Of a DNA stretch of 7,037 nt, positions 5,355 through 7,037 are shown in pieces; within the stretch, counting starts at the first letter, position 1, and every line of letters begins with the position of its first letter. The stretch is from positions 1-7,037 of the forward strand of contig CAMOMF010000053.1 of assembly GCA_946619625.1 (NCBI GenBank), in the 5' to 3' direction. The stretch comes from an uncultured Bacteroidales bacterium (lineage in GTDB: Bacteria > Bacteroidota > Bacteroidia > Bacteroidales > Paludibacteraceae). A model generated the notes under the pieces. The model was not told the origin of the DNA. It saw only the letters and a list, made by a program, of their open reading frames with translations, and made no database searches. A program made the translations under genes and the position numbers.

Positions 5355-6809
5355 TCAATTTGCCAATGAATCTATCAAGATGTCTTCAGGATGAATCACT
5401 ATACCGACCCGGTCTCCGTCATCCCACACATCATTGGTATTCACATAGAGGTCGTTTCCCTCGTCGGTACGGATGGTCAGGTGGTAGTGGTTACCCTTGA
5501 ACAGAATGAAGTGTACTTCGCCGGACAATGTTCCCTCCTCTTCGTGGTCTTGCAGGTCGATGGCACGGAAAGCGACCCGTACCCGCACTTTCTCGCCGGG
5601 GTTCTTTCCCTCTATGCGTTCAGGCAAAACATCCCAGTCCGCATCCACAAAACGGACTTTTCCGTTCTTTTGCACCTCACCGTCGAAGTAGTTGTAGATG
5701 TAATGTTCCTTCTTTACAATCTGTATATCTTCGGGTTTCACCAGCATTCCCACTTCGGTGCCGGATACGAACTCGTGGTAGTCTTGAACCATGAACTCGA
5801 ACCCATCGCTTGTCTTGACAATCATCTCATAGTGAACACCTTTGAAGATACTGCTCTGTACCACGCCAAACCATTTGGTGAACTTGCCCTTAGGAACGCG
5901 GTCATCCGGGTCGTATTCCGTTTGACTGGGTTGTACCGTTTTGTCCGTTGCCCAAATATAGATATCTTCGGGGCGTATAACCACATCTACGGGCACGTCT
6001 TCGCCGAAGCCTACATCCACGCAGTCGAACTCGAGGTTCATAAACTCCACGCGTTTGTCGCGTATCATCCTGCCACTGAGGATGTTGCTTTCACCGATAA
6101 AGTCCGCCACGAAGCAGTTCTGAGGCTCATTATACACGTCCGTCGGGGTGCCGATTTGCTGAATCTTCCCTTCTGACATCACGACCACTCGGTCTGACAG
6201 GGTGAGTGCCTCTTCTTGGTCGTGAGTCACGTAGATGAAGGTGATTCCCAGCTGTTTGTGCATTTCTTTCAACTCCATCTGCATGTCATGACGCATTTTC
6301 AGGTCAAGCGCAGCCAGCGGTTCGTCCAGTAACAGCACTTCGGGTTGATTGACAATGGCTCGTGCAATGGCTACCCGTTGTTGCTGTCCTCCTGATAGTG
6401 AGTCCACATCGCGCTCCTCATAGTCGGTCAAGCCAACGGTCTTCAGTGCCGCCTTCACTTTATTGTTGATGGTGGCTCTGTCAAACCCTTTCAGTTTCAA
6501 ACCGAAGGCGATGTTTTCAAATACATTCAGATGGGGGAATAACGCATACTTCTGGAACACGGTGTTCACGGGGCGCTTGTGTGGTGGCATCTGCGACACA
6601 TCTTCGCCGTTAAGCAAGATGTCGCCTGATGAAACGGTCTGAAACCCGGCAATGCAACGCAACAACGTTGTCTTGCCGCAGCCCGAGGGACCTAAAATGG
6701 TTACAAACTCGCCCTTCTGGACCGAAAGGCTTACGTCGTTGAGGGCGAATTTGCCGTCTGCAAACTGTTTGGAGACGTGGTTCACCTCAATAATGGTGGG
6801 TTTTTGCAT
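5355..6809 (-). CDS. potA: Polyamine ABC transporter ATP-binding protein PotA with duplicated C-terminal region
   Basis: This is the ATPase subunit that powers the PotB-PotC channel from the cytoplasmic face. All nucleotide-binding motifs are intact: Walker A GPSGCGKTT (40-48), Q-loop Q86, signature LSGGQQQR (138-145), Walker B LLLDEP (159-164), D-loop LAALD (165-169) and switch H196. The linker FIGESN near 237-242 leads into the TOBE-type regulatory region. At 484 residues it is about 106 longer than E. coli PotA (378). The extra length comes from a second copy of a C-terminal unit: residues 315-364 and 430-479 align without gaps at 18 of 50 identical positions by hand, and PEDI motifs recur at 280, 359 and 474. 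Start ATG at 6809 begins MQKPTIIEVNHVSK, normal for the family. It is the first pot gene, 45 nt after the carboxypeptidase stop. A related iron or sulfate/molybdate-type ATPase is less likely given the PotBC neighbours. Confidence 0.92.
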   Translation of the reverse strand: MQKPTIIEVNHVSKQFADGKFALNDVSLSVQKGEFVTILGPSGCGKTTLLRCIAGFQTVSSGDILLNGEDVSQMPPHKRPVNTVFQKYALFPHLNVFENIAFGLKLKGFDRATINNKVKAALKTVGLTDYEERDVDSLSGGQQQRVAIARAIVNQPEVLLLDEPLAALDLKMRHDMQMELKEMHKQLGITFIYVTHDQEEALTLSDRVVVMSEGKIQQIGTPTDVYNEPQNCFVADFIGESNILSGRMIRDKRVEFMNLEFDCVDVGFGEDVPVDVVIRPEDIYIWATDKTVQPSQTEYDPDDRVPKGKFTKWFGVVQSSIFKGVHYEMIVKTSDGFEFMVQDYHEFVSGTEVGMLVKPEDIQIVKKEHYIYNYFDGEVQKNGKVRFVDADWDVLPERIEGKNPGEKVRVRVAFRAIDLQDHEEEGTLSGEVHFILFKGNHYHLTIRTDEGNDLYVNTNDVWDDGDRVGIVIHPEDILIDSLAN

Positions 6810-6854
6810 TTCCGTTACGGTACTGTAAAATGAAACATAAAAATAATTTATAGG

Positions 6855-7037
6855 TTATTTAAGTGCCTCTTGATCAAAAGTGACACTTGTATTTGTTATC
6901 TCTATTCGGCAAGCAGCATTCATTATCATCGGCATATTCCTGTTTACGTGCCCGGCAGGGAAACGGAACAGGACCGGATAATCGTATGGTTCTACCATCA
7001 TCCTGATGCGCTCGTACAGCGTTCCTCCCATCTGCGG
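6855..7037 (-). CDS. C-terminal end of an S66-family LD-carboxypeptidase (5' part outside the window)
   Basis: An open minus-strand frame enters from the right edge and ends at TAA (6855-6857), giving the last 60 residues. They read GGTLYERIRMMVEPYDYPVL followed by FRFPAGHVNRNMPMIMNAAC and a short tail. The PAGHV..N.P(L/I/M) segment matches the conserved C-terminal motif of the S66 peptidases (LdcA/MccF), where the His belongs to the Ser-Glu-His catalytic set. LdcA removes D-alanine from muramoyl tetrapeptides in peptidoglycan recycling. The serine nucleophile lies outside the window, so activity cannot be judged; MccF-type immunity proteins are the alternative within the family. The gene runs the same way as potABC, with a 45-nt gap, and may share their transcript. 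Confidence 0.75.
   Translation of the reverse strand, partial: PQMGGTLYERIRMMVEPYDYPVLFRFPAGHVNRNMPMIMNAACRIEITNTSVTFDQEALK

Noticed and set aside
5391..6176. 261-codon plus-strand ORF opposite potA
   Set aside because: Antisense shadow of the PotA C-terminal region, with no independent support.
6810..6854. Minus-strand promoter for potA (TATGTTTC)
   Set aside because: One mismatch to TAnnTTTG, but no TTTG at the required 19-21 bp upstream, so support is too weak.

Overview
The window looks like chromosomal DNA of a Bacteroidales bacterium (Bacteroides/Prevotella-like). The evidence is a textbook Bacteroidetes sigma promoter (TTTG, 20-bp gap, TAACTTTG) at 1426-1457, the TPR / membrane helix / helix-turn-helix regulator architecture common in that group, and mostly AT-rich starts without strong Shine-Dalgarno sequences. 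The genus cannot be fixed from this sequence alone.

Left half, plus strand (1-3408). The window opens inside a gene for a membrane-anchored TPR protein with a C-terminal LuxR-like helix-turn-helix; its start lies upstream. A 180-bp intergenic region follows, with a 13-bp direct repeat, a 7+7 bp inverted repeat and the promoter. Next come a 39-codon ORF with a hydrophobic signal-like N terminus, an acyltransferase-3 family membrane protein, a 40-codon basic ORF and an RDD-family membrane protein. Each small ORF overlaps the start of the following membrane-protein gene by ATGA, and the second begins 3 nt after the acyltransferase stop. The four reading frames therefore look like one translationally coupled unit behind one promoter. 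The small ORFs were found by reading the frames directly. A sensor/regulator next to a small exported-peptide candidate and two membrane proteins is the best candidate here for an undescribed system, but its function is inference.

Middle (3409-3679). A 271-bp convergent intergenic region contains a strong stem-loop (3585-3617), a second possible stem-loop, a widely spaced inverted repeat, and a 16-bp direct repeat whose right copy overlaps the tandem stop codons of potC. No gene is supported here.

Right half, minus strand (3680-7037). Read right to left: the C-terminal end of an S66 LD-carboxypeptidase (peptidoglycan recycling), then potA, potB and potC, the ATPase and two permeases of a spermidine/putrescine-type ABC importer. 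The pot genes overlap or nearly abut and form an operon. PotA is unusually long because its C-terminal regulatory region contains an internal duplication. The expected binding protein gene potD does not follow potC in this window.
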